Source of the DNA: Alphaproteobacteria bacterium LSUCC0719
Lineage (GTDB): Bacteria > Pseudomonadota > Alphaproteobacteria > Puniceispirillales > Puniceispirillaceae
Assembly: GCA_040839025.1 (NCBI GenBank)
Contig: JBFPJN010000004.1
Coordinates: 62,001-126,000, forward strand
DNA length: 64,000 nucleotides
Direction: 5' to 3'
Position numbers and translations under genes: made by a program. Each line of letters begins with the position of its first letter. Within the stretch, counting starts at the first letter, position 1. The notes below the pieces were generated by a model that did no database searches, had not been told where the DNA came from, and saw only the letters and a list, made by a program, of their open reading frames with translations. Below are positions 34,150 to 43,505 of the stretch, piece by piece.

Positions 34150-34201
34150 ACCAGCTCGTCGTTAACAGTTCGTTAGGTATTCCCAGTTCTGGTGAACAAT
34201 C

Positions 34202-35827
34202 ATGGCCATTGATTATCTGAGTTCGCTTAATGTAGGGAGCGGACTTAATACCACTGAGATCATTGACGCGCTGGTAGAAGCAGAGCGTGCGCCTAAGGCA
34301 AGTGAAATAAACTCTGCCAAAGAAAAGCGCACAGTCGAAATCTCCAGCCTTGGCCAGATCAAACGGGGGTTTGAAACTTTTGATAACGGACTAGCACCAA
34401 TTGAAGAGATAACTGGTCTGTCAGTCACCGCAAGCGGCTCGTCTATCGATGTAAAAATAGCCGACGCGAAGCTAGCGGGTAGCTTCAGCCACGCAATGAA
34501 TGTTACCACCGTCGCTGCTGGTCAGACCCTTGTATTTGATGGCTATTCGAGCGAAACGGCCTCCACGGGAACAGGAACCCTCTCTTTTTCTTTTGGCACC
34601 TGGAATAGCGACGGTTCCTTTACTGCCAACAGTGATCGCAGCGATGTTGACGTTGCTCTCGCAACTGGCCAGGGCACCCTTGCAGATCTCAGAGATGCCA
34701 TCAATGCATCCAACATGGATGTGACAGCCTCTATCCTGAAAACCGGAAACTCAAGCTACGCGCTTGTTCTGAAGGCGCGCGAGGGCGCAGCTCACGCCAT
34801 GAAAGTCACCGCAACAGAAGATGTTGGTGCAGCCGGGCTGAGCGGTTTTGAGTATACATCCCCCGATAGTTCAATACAGACAATCACAGCCAGCGATGCC
34901 GTATTCGACATGGATGGCGTGACCATTACACGTGAAACGAATGAGGTAGCCGACCTCATAAAAGGCGTAACCCTAACGATCAAATCGACAACAAGTACAG
35001 CTGAAACCATTTCTGGCACCTATGATTCAACTCTGGCCGAAAGCGCCATGCAAATCATGGTGGACAAGATCAACTCAATCAGCACGACATTGCGCGATCT
35101 CTCGAAACGTGGCGCGGCCAATGAAGAAGACGGCCCTCTAGCTGGAGATCCCTATGTCAGGATGCTGAGACGACAATTAAGGAACTATACCACCACCCCA
35201 GTGACTGGGTTTGGTGACTCGTCCATCTATTTGACTGATTTTGGCGTCACTACGAACCGTGATGGCTCACTTTCCTTGGACAGCAATAAATTCCAAGAGG
35301 CTTTCCTTGCCAACCCTGACGCTTTCACGGCCATGACAACCAGCCGCATCACGACTGGAAGCGAACTGGTCGCAGCGACGGTTGCGGGCACATATCCCAA
35401 AGAAGGCATATACAGCTTTGATATAGCGAGCGACAACACCGCCACGCTGAACGGTTCGGCCATGACGGTGTCGGGCAGTGACTACACGATCAGTGGACAT
35501 GATGCTGGCGGTCTGAAGCTGACGATCAAGAGCAGTGGCGCGGACACAAATATCTACGTTGGCAAAAGCCTGTTTGAAAGTCTGAACAATTTCAGCCGTA
35601 ATGTTTTGGCCAGTGGTAGCGACCTACAAAAGAAGATCACAAACTACAATACTGATCTGTCAGAGTATGATGAGGATCTGGCTGCGCTCGAGGAAAGCAT
35701 CGAGCGTCTACGCCTAAGACACGAGGTAAAATTCGCAGCAATGAACGCGGCCGTAGCCAGTCTTAAAGAAACTGAAAAAGCGCTTGATAACATGATGGAG
35801 GCATGGAAGGGCGGCATGAACCAGTAA
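34202..35827 (+). CDS. fliD: Flagellar filament cap protein FliD
   Basis: A 541-residue protein with the FliD N-domain (LSSLNVGSGLNTTEIIDALV, LVEAERAPKASEI), a beta-rich middle and the C-terminal coiled region (TNYNTDLSEYDEDLAALEES, KFAAMNAAVASLKETEKALD). The cap guides flagellin folding at the tip. It is monocistronic, with its own sigma-54 promoter, and precedes the flagellin gene with one opposite-strand gene between. Confidence 0.95.
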   Translation: MAIDYLSSLNVGSGLNTTEIIDALVEAERAPKASEINSAKEKRTVEISSLGQIKRGFETFDNGLAPIEEITGLSVTASGSSIDVKIADAKLAGSFSHAMNVTTVAAGQTLVFDGYSSETASTGTGTLSFSFGTWNSDGSFTANSDRSDVDVALATGQGTLADLRDAINASNMDVTASILKTGNSSYALVLKAREGAAHAMKVTATEDVGAAGLSGFEYTSPDSSIQTITASDAVFDMDGVTITRETNEVADLIKGVTLTIKSTTSTAETISGTYDSTLAESAMQIMVDKINSISTTLRDLSKRGAANEEDGPLAGDPYVRMLRRQLRNYTTTPVTGFGDSSIYLTDFGVTTNRDGSLSLDSNKFQEAFLANPDAFTAMTTSRITTGSELVAATVAGTYPKEGIYSFDIASDNTATLNGSAMTVSGSDYTISGHDAGGLKLTIKSSGADTNIYVGKSLFESLNNFSRNVLASGSDLQKKITNYNTDLSEYDEDLAALEESIERLRLRHEVKFAAMNAAVASLKETEKALDNMMEAWKGGMNQ

Positions 35828-35869
35828 GGCAGGGCATCCTTGCAACCGAAATTCCAGCCCAATCAGACG

Positions 35870-36358
35870 CTATAATATGTCGATCAGTGATAGCTTTTCT
35901 GCCGCCAGCTTTGCCAAAACAGGCGTCGCCTCTTCATTCTCCAACAACCAGCCTGTTGGCGCATGTGGCACGGTGTTAGAGCGCAACCCGAACACGAAAG
36001 CGCGAAACGACTTCGATGATGTTTCTTTTGACCATTCCTTTACCTTCACCGGATCTTCGATGCTGCCAAACATTGGCTTGATTTTTCTAGGCCGGTTTGG
36101 GCCTTCAAAATAAATTCTGAAGTAGCTGAAACTGATCAGCAGATCAAAAGCACTGTCACCAGCTTCTATCTCTGCCAGAAACTGAAGCATGTCTTCAGCA
36201 GCACCATTAATTTCGTCGTGCGTAATATCTTCGTAATGTTCGCAAAGACCTTCAAAATACTTTTTTGAAAACGATTCCAACCCAAGTTCTGAGCTAAGAA
36301 ATTCAGATGCAGTTCGCGCCGCCGCAACATCAAACATAAACCCAGGGCAATGTGGCAT
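35870..36358 (-). CDS. Protein of unknown function between fliD and flagellin
   Basis: A 162-residue soluble protein, Phe/Glu/Ser-rich, predicted mixed alpha (FSKKYFEGLCEHYEDITHDE, AEDMLQFLAEIEAGDSAFDL, FVFGLRSNTVPHAPTGWLLE). Not FlaF, FlbT or FliS-like. Starts at ATG 36358; a weak ribosome site (AAGGAAT) is seen. It lies antisense between two filament genes and has no -24/-12 site. Function cannot be assigned. Confidence 0.6.
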   Translation of the reverse strand: MPHCPGFMFDVAAARTASEFLSSELGLESFSKKYFEGLCEHYEDITHDEINGAAEDMLQFLAEIEAGDSAFDLLISFSYFRIYFEGPNRPRKIKPMFGSIEDPVKVKEWSKETSSKSFRAFVFGLRSNTVPHAPTGWLLENEEATPVLAKLAAEKLSLIDIL

Positions 36359-36556
36359 TCGCTATTCCTTGCATTAAGCACAAACTATAACAGCGTCTTT
36401 CGATACCCGAAAGATTAACCATTTCCAAGCATCAACTCCATATTATGTGTCATCAGCCAAGCAAAATTACAAATTTACTGAAAAACGGGGACATTCAAAA
36501 AAATCAAAAAAAATTGCTAATCAAATTTCTCATGCGTCGTTAACGAGGCTGACAAG

Positions 36557-36572
36557 TTGGCTTGTGAGCCAA
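36557..36572. promoter_or_regulatory. Perfect hairpin in the flagellin leader
   Basis: TTGGCT-TGTG-AGCCAA forms a six-pair stem with a four-base loop, 26 bases before the flagellin ATG and just upstream of its AGGAG site. It may be an RNA-binding or stability element. No exact -24/-12 site is present in 36359-36598. A weak sigma-28-like pair (AAAA-N15-GCTAATCA ending near 36523) is the best alternative. Confidence 0.45.
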
Positions 36573-36598
36573 ACCATAGTCAACAATAGGAGATCGTT

Positions 36599-39028
36599 AT
36601 GACTGCGATTAATACAAATACTGCGGCGCTAAATGCTCAGTATTATCTTTCGAACACGAATAAGGACATGGAAAGCTCAATGGCCAAGCTCTCGTCTGGT
36701 CAGAAGGTTAACAGTGCCGCAGATGACGCTGCCGGCCTGGCAATTGCCAGCCGCATGACAGCCCAGATCCGTGGTCTGGCGATGGCCGTGAAAAACTCGA
36801 ATGACTCCATGTCGCTCGCTCAGACTGCCGAGGGCGCGATGGAAGAAGTCACCAACATGCTTCAGCGTATTCGTGAACTGGCTGTTCAGTCAGCCAACGG
36901 CACGATGAATGCTGGCGACCGTTCCTCGCTCGACGCCGAAGTCCAGGCCCTTAAAGCCGAGATCGACCGCGTTGCAACCACCACCACTTTTAATAACCAG
37001 AAGTTGTTGGATGGCAGCTACAAATCTACTTTCCAAATTGGTGACAAAGCCGGCCAGACTGTTGGTCTTAAGATTGGCTCGGTTCTGACCTCCTCACTCG
37101 GCATGGGTGAAGGTGCTGCTGGCGCCAATTCTGTTGTCAGCGCTCGTATTGCTATTGCAGCTGTTGATGCCGGTGACATCATGATAAATGGCCAGGCTCT
37201 TGGCGCCATCACCACATCTGATGACATGGAAGACATTATCAATAACATCTCAGACAACGTCGATAACGTAACAGCAACTGGCTTTAACGTTGTTACCGCC
37301 AAGCAAAAGGGTAACGGTGTTACTGCTGATGGCGATCTTGAGATCAAGGTTGCTGAGCTTGGAGTGCCAGCCGCTGACGCCACCACTTACAAGATCTCAG
37401 CATCCAGCAGCATGGAAGAGCTGGCCGCCAATATCAACGCTGAGACGGGTGGTGTTGTCCAGGCTTCAGTCAATGATGATGGTAAGCTTGTGCTTTCAAA
37501 CAACACTGGCGCAACCATCAATGTTCAAGACACTGGCGCAACTGCAGGTGCCTACGACGGTGGCTCCGGTTTCCTAGGTGACACCACAGGTACCTTCGGC
37601 GCCGGCACAGCGTTTGCAGGCTTCCTCCGTCTTTCCAGCAACGACGACAATCCTGTCCGTGTTGAAGCAGGCAACAAGGGCCTTGCAATCGCTAATGTTG
37701 GCTCTTCGTCAGACCTTGAGGTGCTTGGCTTCCGTCAGACACAGGCCGACACAGTTGCCGACGGTTACACCATGGTCGGTAATGCGTTGACCGCTGCTGG
37801 TGCTGCAGCGACCTGGGCAAAGGGTGACCTCACAATCAATGGTGTGGAAATCTACGACGAAAATCTTGTCTCCACAAGCTTCACTGACAAGCTTACCCTG
37901 CTGAATTCGAAGTCCGCTGAGACCGGCGTTGTCGCCTCAGCAAGCTTCAACAAGGCGTTTGGTATCGACACCAATCATCTTGATGCGAACGGCACATTCC
38001 GTCTGAATGGTCACGAAATCACTCTGACAGACGGTACAATCAGTGGTCTTGTAGATGACATCAACACTGCAAAAGCAACAACGGGCATCACAGCTGAGTA
38101 TAATGGCAACAACGTGACCCTGAAAGGTGAGAACATACAAACTCTCACCGTTGGTTACGCGACCACAGTAGAGGTGAATGATGGTCTCACCTCTGCGGCC
38201 GATGCAGCAACAACTACTGCCGCAACGGCAATGGATATCACCATTGACGCATCGGATGTGATTGCAGGTCGGACATTCACAGTCTCGTCAACTGGAGGCA
38301 CGGGTACAGCGTTCTCCGTCACCCATACCGTCACCACGACTGACACGGCCACCACCGTTGCGGATGCAATTGTCGCAGCCCTGCGTGCTGACGCCACTGT
38401 AGGCGCTGACATGCGTGATGCCGCTGGTTCGAATGTGTCGAACGCTGCTGGTGTTATCTCAATCGCTGCAGCTGGTGACTATGGCGACTCCACGCTCGCA
38501 GTGGAAGTCTCTGCCATGCCGGCGATCTTTGGAACAGCTGCCACGCACTATGCGTCGATCAAGCTTGACTCGGTTAATAACAACCCAATCAAGATCGATC
38601 TTGGTGACAGTGCCGCCGCCGCCGCTGTTGCGGGTCACGGTTTCATTGAATCGAATGTTGGTGCAGCCGACTTTGACGTCAATGAGCCGACCATGAGCGC
38701 GTCTGGTGGTCAGTCAATGTCCGGTCTCACTGTGGCATCGGCAGCCAGTGCTACCGAGGCTCTTGGAGTAATCGATAACGCGATCGACACTGTGAACAGC
38801 ATCCGTGGTAATCTTGGCGCGATTCAGAACCGCCTTGAGTACACAATCAACAACCTGTCTTCGATCTCGAACGCCACTTCAGGTGCTCGCGGCCGTATCC
38901 TGGATGCTGATTTTGCCAAGGAGACCTCTGAGCTAACCAAGCATCAAATCCTGTCGCAGGCTGCAACTAGTATGCTTGCTCAGGCCAACCAATCGAAACA
39001 GGGTATCCTTGCCCTTCTTCAAGGGTAA
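36599..39028 (+). CDS. fliC: Flagellin (very large central domain)
   Basis: An 809-residue flagellin. Conserved D0/D1 ends are intact: INTNTAALNAQYYLSNTNKD at the start, the TLR5-site-like region around LAVQSANGTMNAGDRSSLDA, and TSMLAQANQSKQGILALLQG at the end. Between about 170 and 730 lies a long Ala/Thr/Gly/Asp-rich region with many flagellin_IN-like turns; common flagellins are 270-500 residues. There is no cysteine. Many Ser/Thr residues could carry glycans. Followed by a strong terminator. A good AGGAG site precedes the ATG. Confidence 0.96.
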   Translation: MTAINTNTAALNAQYYLSNTNKDMESSMAKLSSGQKVNSAADDAAGLAIASRMTAQIRGLAMAVKNSNDSMSLAQTAEGAMEEVTNMLQRIRELAVQSANGTMNAGDRSSLDAEVQALKAEIDRVATTTTFNNQKLLDGSYKSTFQIGDKAGQTVGLKIGSVLTSSLGMGEGAAGANSVVSARIAIAAVDAGDIMINGQALGAITTSDDMEDIINNISDNVDNVTATGFNVVTAKQKGNGVTADGDLEIKVAELGVPAADATTYKISASSSMEELAANINAETGGVVQASVNDDGKLVLSNNTGATINVQDTGATAGAYDGGSGFLGDTTGTFGAGTAFAGFLRLSSNDDNPVRVEAGNKGLAIANVGSSSDLEVLGFRQTQADTVADGYTMVGNALTAAGAAATWAKGDLTINGVEIYDENLVSTSFTDKLTLLNSKSAETGVVASASFNKAFGIDTNHLDANGTFRLNGHEITLTDGTISGLVDDINTAKATTGITAEYNGNNVTLKGENIQTLTVGYATTVEVNDGLTSAADAATTTAATAMDITIDASDVIAGRTFTVSSTGGTGTAFSVTHTVTTTDTATTVADAIVAALRADATVGADMRDAAGSNVSNAAGVISIAAAGDYGDSTLAVEVSAMPAIFGTAATHYASIKLDSVNNNPIKIDLGDSAAAAAVAGHGFIESNVGAADFDVNEPTMSASGGQSMSGLTVASAASATEALGVIDNAIDTVNSIRGNLGAIQNRLEYTINNLSSISNATSGARGRILDADFAKETSELTKHQILSQAATSMLAQANQSKQGILALLQG

Positions 39029-39064
39029 ATGACGCCCGCTCGAAAAATCTAGCTAAACTTGACG

Positions 39065-39099
39065 AAAAGCCCCGGCAGGCACTTTGCCGGGGCTTTTTT
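39065..39099 (+). terminator. Rho-independent terminator of flagellin
   Basis: AAAAGCCCCGGCA (39065-39077) pairs with TGCCGGGGCTTTT (39085-39097) around a seven-base loop and ends in a run of six T. Confidence 0.95.
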
Positions 39100-39152
39100 G
39101 ATGCAAACACAAAAGGTTTCAACCTTTGACAATTCAGCCATCCATACTTGCC

Positions 39153-39167
39153 TGGCATAAAAGTTGC
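39153..39167 (+). promoter_or_regulatory. Sigma-54 promoter of the TPR-SGNH gene
   Basis: TGGCATAAAAGTTGC has GG-N10-GC and resembles the fliD promoter closely. Predicted start near 39178, about 67 bases before the ATG at 39245. It lies downstream of the flagellin terminator, so the gene has its own flagellar-type control. Confidence 0.82.
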
Positions 39168-39244
39168 TCATAACCCTCTATTCAACAAGTCCACGTCTGA
39201 TCGCCTGTGGCAATTAGCAAATCATAATTAAGGCCCTGACACCT

Positions 39245-41089
39245 ATGAACCTCGACCGCAACTTAACTCTGGCTAAAAAACACCTTGGGCGAGGCGAGGT
39301 GCATCTTGCACAGGACCTAATACGCACTGTTCTTGACCACTACCCAGCGAACACGAGGGCACTTGCCATACAAAACGCCATCAGCAGTCACTCCGATTTT
39401 CAGCCTTGCCAACAAACGCAGAGAAAAAACACTAACCCGGAGACAGCGAAGTCCATGTTACTTGAGGACTCCGATAGTTTGCTGCTGGCAAAGGCCGCCA
39501 ATATTTCAACCAATATCGGGTCAGCGCCAGATATTTTGCGTCTTGAAGCAGCGTCCTACGCCAAATTGGGTGACACTGAACGTGAAGCTTTGAAACTTAT
39601 GGAGCTGATCGAATTGGAACCCAATAATTCTGAAAATTACTTCAACCTAGGTATTGCTAAATCAGAATTAGGTCTGCTCTACGATGCAGCCGCGAATTAT
39701 CAACATGCAATAACACTCAACAATGATGTTGCAAAATATCATCAAAATCTAGGGGCCACCTATCGATCTCTTGGTGATATTGAGAAAGCTATAACTTGTT
39801 TCAGGAATGCTTTAGCGATCAACGAAGACTTTTTTGCCGGTCATTTCAACTTGGGCAACGCTTATTTTGCTGCTGGCTCGTTCGAAAATGCTATCGCAAG
39901 CTACAAAAAAACGATCGCTCTAAAACCAGATTTTGCTGAAGCGCACAAAATGCTGGCCATGGCCCTAAGACAAATAAAGGATATTGTTGGAGCGATCGAA
40001 GCCTTCGAGGCGTCACTGGAGTACGACAAGAACGACACTTCCGTCCTGAATAATTTAGGCAATCTACACTCTTCACGAGGCGAGCTTGGCCAAGCGATAA
40101 CATGCTTTGAAACATGTTTGCAGCACGACGCCAACCATTTATCTGCGATCATCAACCTTCAAGCAATATCGCTGCAATACTCTGGTGAATTATTGGATCC
40201 AAAATATTTTAAGGCAGTAAATAATAAAGGTTTGCTCAAGAGTTTATCTAATGAACCAAAGTATTTGACTAACCTTGCTATAAACCAATTCATACAGGGT
40301 GATGTCAAAGGTTTGGAGCAAACATTAGCAACCCTTTCTGCCCGATTACAAAAGCCAGACGAGTATCCACTCAAAGAAAAGGACATTACTTTTTGTGGTG
40401 CCTATTACCGATTTCTTGTTAAGCAAGCAGAGGATTTGACAGAAGCCCAGATACAAAACCACTGCCAAATGCTCCCCACTGTTTCACATATTGGGGACAG
40501 CCACTGCCTCAGCTTTGCTCACAGACAACTCAAACTAGGATCAAAGCACCTTCGGATAGCGCCTAAAATATGTCTTGGCCTTAAAGCTTATCATTTGGCT
40601 ACCAAAGAAGATAACCAATACAAAAACTATGTGATTGAACACTTTCGTTCAGTTCCAAAGAACTCACCCATCTTACTTTCTGCAGGTGAGATTGACTGCA
40701 GAGGCGACGAGGGGATAATCAAGGCAGCAAAGAAGCATCGACTGCCTATTGAATTGGTGACAGACCGGACAGTTGCTGGATATCTGGCGTTCGTAAACAA
40801 ACTCAGCGCTAATTTGAAGAGAGACATCTATCTCACAAATGTGCCAGCACCCAGCAAACTAAATGGGTTACCAACGGACATTAATAACTTAAGAAAGCAA
40901 ATAATAGTGCGCTTTAACAAGCAACTGTCTGAGGTGGCATCTCTATACGGATTTTCGATTATTGATGTGCACAGCTTTTCAAAGAGCTCTGATGGATGGT
41001 CTAACAACCTTTTTCATTGCGACCATGTTCACTTAGGCTACAAGGCCTTTGGGAATTTCCAGAGATGTTTCGACGATCTGCAAAAGTGA
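39245..41089 (+). CDS. TPR protein with C-terminal SGNH-hydrolase-like domain
   Basis: A 614-residue protein. Residues about 95-330 are TPR repeats (SENYFNLGIAKSELGLLYDA, AKYHQNLGATYRSLGDIEKA, FAGHFNLGNAYFAAGSFENA). Residues about 410-614 resemble an SGNH fold: IGDSHC (block I Ser), SAGEIDCR (block II/III region) and CDHVHLGYKAF (Asp-x-x-His). No signal peptide is seen, so it should be cytoplasmic. Codon use is AT-rich compared with the basal-body genes. With its sigma-54 promoter and place after flagellin, a role in filament protein modification (deacylation, acetyl transfer or glycan trimming) is likely but inferred. Confidence 0.75.
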   Translation: MNLDRNLTLAKKHLGRGEVHLAQDLIRTVLDHYPANTRALAIQNAISSHSDFQPCQQTQRKNTNPETAKSMLLEDSDSLLLAKAANISTNIGSAPDILRLEAASYAKLGDTEREALKLMELIELEPNNSENYFNLGIAKSELGLLYDAAANYQHAITLNNDVAKYHQNLGATYRSLGDIEKAITCFRNALAINEDFFAGHFNLGNAYFAAGSFENAIASYKKTIALKPDFAEAHKMLAMALRQIKDIVGAIEAFEASLEYDKNDTSVLNNLGNLHSSRGELGQAITCFETCLQHDANHLSAIINLQAISLQYSGELLDPKYFKAVNNKGLLKSLSNEPKYLTNLAINQFIQGDVKGLEQTLATLSARLQKPDEYPLKEKDITFCGAYYRFLVKQAEDLTEAQIQNHCQMLPTVSHIGDSHCLSFAHRQLKLGSKHLRIAPKICLGLKAYHLATKEDNQYKNYVIEHFRSVPKNSPILLSAGEIDCRGDEGIIKAAKKHRLPIELVTDRTVAGYLAFVNKLSANLKRDIYLTNVPAPSKLNGLPTDINNLRKQIIVRFNKQLSEVASLYGFSIIDVHSFSKSSDGWSNNLFHCDHVHLGYKAFGNFQRCFDDLQK

Positions 41090-41154
41090 GCTGTTAAATG
41101 ATTTTGCTTTGGCAAACGAGGCAGCCAACCCAACTACCTAAACGTCCTACCAGT

Positions 41155-42525
41155 TCAGATCTTTGTTAAACGGCAAATCACCTGTTTGGTGAATAGGGAT
41201 GCCGCAATGACTTCATAGCTAAAACCATTTGCCTCGCAGAACTCGTTCAGCGCCTTGAATTCATCCTCTTCCCATCGATCATTCACGATAAACTCATCAA
41301 ACACGAGGATGGTATTTACATCGATCACTTGCTTGGCGTTGGTCAGCGCAGCGATAGTTGATGAATAGAGATCAGCGTCAAAATTGATCAGTCCGGCCAT
41401 TGGCCGTTTGCTATCGAAGAACTCTGGTAATGTGGTAGCAAACTCCCCAACAACGAATTTGGCATTCTTGATATCTGGCACCCGCCCACGACTTGAATAG
41501 GTTCCTCGAGGTACGACCCCCCAGTCCTCTGGCAATCCCTGAAAGCTGTCAAAACCATAACCTCTTTCAAAGTGCGGAACGAGATAACGGAACGAGTCTC
41601 CCATCCAAACACCAAATTCATAAAATGACCGTGATTGATCAGAAAGCTCGATTGCGCGATCATATATGGACCAGCGGTTGAAATGGATTTCAGGCATGCG
41701 AGGCAATGACAGAATCCATTCAATGGACCGCACCAATGGCTCGTTGCTGAAGCCATAATCAATCAATTCCTTTAGCGCCCGTTTGTCACCGTTGAAGGCC
41801 CGAAGCCCCGCAAGAGTGAAGATGGCAATCTCATCGGTTGGTGACTTGGATACACAGGTCTCAACAATTGACTGCGCCTCACTCATATTTTCGGCTGTAG
41901 AATGTAAATTCCAATAGGCAATATGGTCTTCCGGATTGATCTCTATCGCACGCATGAAGCATTGGCGGGCCTCTATCAACCGGGCCTTGTCGTTTAACAG
42001 ATTGCCATAATTGTTGTAGGCTGCAGCAAATTGGTCATCGAGGCGTAGCGCTTTCTTGAATTCAATCTCCGCTTGATCAAGGAAGCCCAGCGTCTTCAGA
42101 GACACAGCAAGGTTATTTTGGACTGTTGCCAGATTGTCCTGTTTGAACTTTGCATCGCAGGCGATCGGCGCGATCTCCAGAAAACGTCGGCAGTGATAGA
42201 CAGCCTTGTCGTTCTTGCCAGTTTTTGAAAAGGCCGTTCCCAGCGCGTAATGCGGATACACCGAATCAGGCGCATCTTGAAGTAGCTCGTTAGCCATCAA
42301 AATAGCCGCATCAAAATTTGATTTTGACATAAGTGCTTTGACAAGCAGTTTCATTAACAGCAGTTTGATGCTGAGGCTTAGCTCCTGGCCGGACGTCACT
42401 AGATGCTTTGTGGCATCTATCCCGGAATCCAGTTGGTCTTCCAGATAGTCGATGTCGAACGCCATCGTTGAGCATGTCAACGAAGCAGACAAATCCGATG
42501 TATGTTGGTGTCGAAACCCACGCAT
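41155..42525 (-). CDS. TPR protein with C-terminal TylF/class I methyltransferase domain
   Basis: A 456-residue protein with strong GAAGGAG before the ATG at 42525. Residues about 25-230 carry TPRs (YPHYALGTAFSKTGKNDKAV, AEIEFKKALRLDDQFAAAYN). Residues about 295-456 are a Rossmann methyltransferase of the TylF/Methyltransf_24 type: FYEFGVWMGDSFRYL (SAM loop), YGFDSFQGLPEDW, LINFDADLYSSTIAA and ILVFDEFIVNDRW (metal-binding acidics). It follows flgL by 65 bp on the same strand with no promoter visible between, so it is likely co-transcribed with flgKL. Candidate glycan O-methyltransferase for flagellin; inference. Confidence 0.8.
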   Translation of the reverse strand: MRGFRHQHTSDLSASLTCSTMAFDIDYLEDQLDSGIDATKHLVTSGQELSLSIKLLLMKLLVKALMSKSNFDAAILMANELLQDAPDSVYPHYALGTAFSKTGKNDKAVYHCRRFLEIAPIACDAKFKQDNLATVQNNLAVSLKTLGFLDQAEIEFKKALRLDDQFAAAYNNYGNLLNDKARLIEARQCFMRAIEINPEDHIAYWNLHSTAENMSEAQSIVETCVSKSPTDEIAIFTLAGLRAFNGDKRALKELIDYGFSNEPLVRSIEWILSLPRMPEIHFNRWSIYDRAIELSDQSRSFYEFGVWMGDSFRYLVPHFERGYGFDSFQGLPEDWGVVPRGTYSSRGRVPDIKNAKFVVGEFATTLPEFFDSKRPMAGLINFDADLYSSTIAALTNAKQVIDVNTILVFDEFIVNDRWEEDEFKALNEFCEANGFSYEVIAASLFTKQVICRLTKI

Positions 42526-42590
42526 AGCAAACTCCTTCGACCTCGTTAACGACGAAGGAGCAAAAGGTTTAGAAAGAAGTCTTGGCGTCG

Positions 42591-43493
42591 CTAACGGATA
42601 TAATTGAACAGATTATCCTGCGCGATCTTGATGAAGGATTGTTGCGCTGCATTGCGGCTAACGAGCATGGACTGAAGCTCTGTTACAAGCTTTGCTATGT
42701 CGGCATCTTCGAGATTGGATAAGTCCTCATTTATGAGCAGCAAGCGCTTCTCATTCATCTCACGCTGAATTTCCGCTCGGTTCATCTGTGAACCAAGCTT
42801 TGTCTGCTGCAGACTGAAATGCTCCAAAGCCCTATTGACACCTTCAATGTCCTTATCCTCCATCTTTCCGCTTTCAAGGGAGGCAATCATGGAATCAAGT
42901 GTTGAGAAGACTGTGTCCGTGCTTTCCTCTCCAGGCACGCGAAGAAAGACATCTGCGCCATCAAGTGACGTTGAAATGCGCTGGTTATCAGAAATCTGCA
43001 GCGTATGGACACCGCGATCCCCTGAATGGACGATTTCGCCATTTTCATCAGCCACAAACGGCTTGGAACCAACTTTGTAACCCGCAAAAATATAATGGCC
43101 ATTTGTGTCGCGGCTATTTGCGAGACTCTGGATCTGGTCTCTCAAATTGCTGACTTCCATGGCGATAATTCTACGGTCACCAGCATTGTTGGTATCATTG
43201 CGTGCTTGGATACCCAGCTCATAGACGCGCTGCAGGACATTAACGCCGACGCCAATAGCGCTTTCCGCCTGTGCCAGCCTATTCTGGGCACGATCTATAT
43301 TTGCATTGTAGCGTTCCAGAAGAATTTTCTGATCTTTGGTGAAAGAAATCTTGGCGCCAATAGCTGGACTGTCAGATGTTTTCAAAATGTTTCGGCCGGT
43401 AGCGATACGCTGCTGGATACCCTGAATATCGCCAGTGATCCGGTTCAGGGTGTTCATCGCAAGATCGTTATATACGCGCGTACTGATTGGCAT
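42591..43493 (-). CDS. flgL: Hook-filament junction protein FlgL
   Basis: A 300-residue flagellin-like protein: PISTRVYNDLAMNTLNRITG at the start, RQIATGR-type ISTGRNILKTSDSPAIGAK-like segment, GHYIFAGYKVGSKPF in the middle and ANIAKLVTELQSMLVSRNAA-type end with NLFNYIR. It joins flgK to the filament. Starts 12 bp after flgK. Confidence 0.94.
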   Translation of the reverse strand: MPISTRVYNDLAMNTLNRITGDIQGIQQRIATGRNILKTSDSPAIGAKISFTKDQKILLERYNANIDRAQNRLAQAESAIGVGVNVLQRVYELGIQARNDTNNAGDRRIIAMEVSNLRDQIQSLANSRDTNGHYIFAGYKVGSKPFVADENGEIVHSGDRGVHTLQISDNQRISTSLDGADVFLRVPGEESTDTVFSTLDSMIASLESGKMEDKDIEGVNRALEHFSLQQTKLGSQMNRAEIQREMNEKRLLLINEDLSNLEDADIAKLVTELQSMLVSRNAAQQSFIKIAQDNLFNYIR

Positions 43494-43505
43494 CTTTATC
43501 TAGCC

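Noticed and set aside
36547-36561. Possible -24/-12 promoter in front of flagellin
   Set aside because: GG and GC are separated by eleven bases, not ten; sigma-54 promoters rarely tolerate this.
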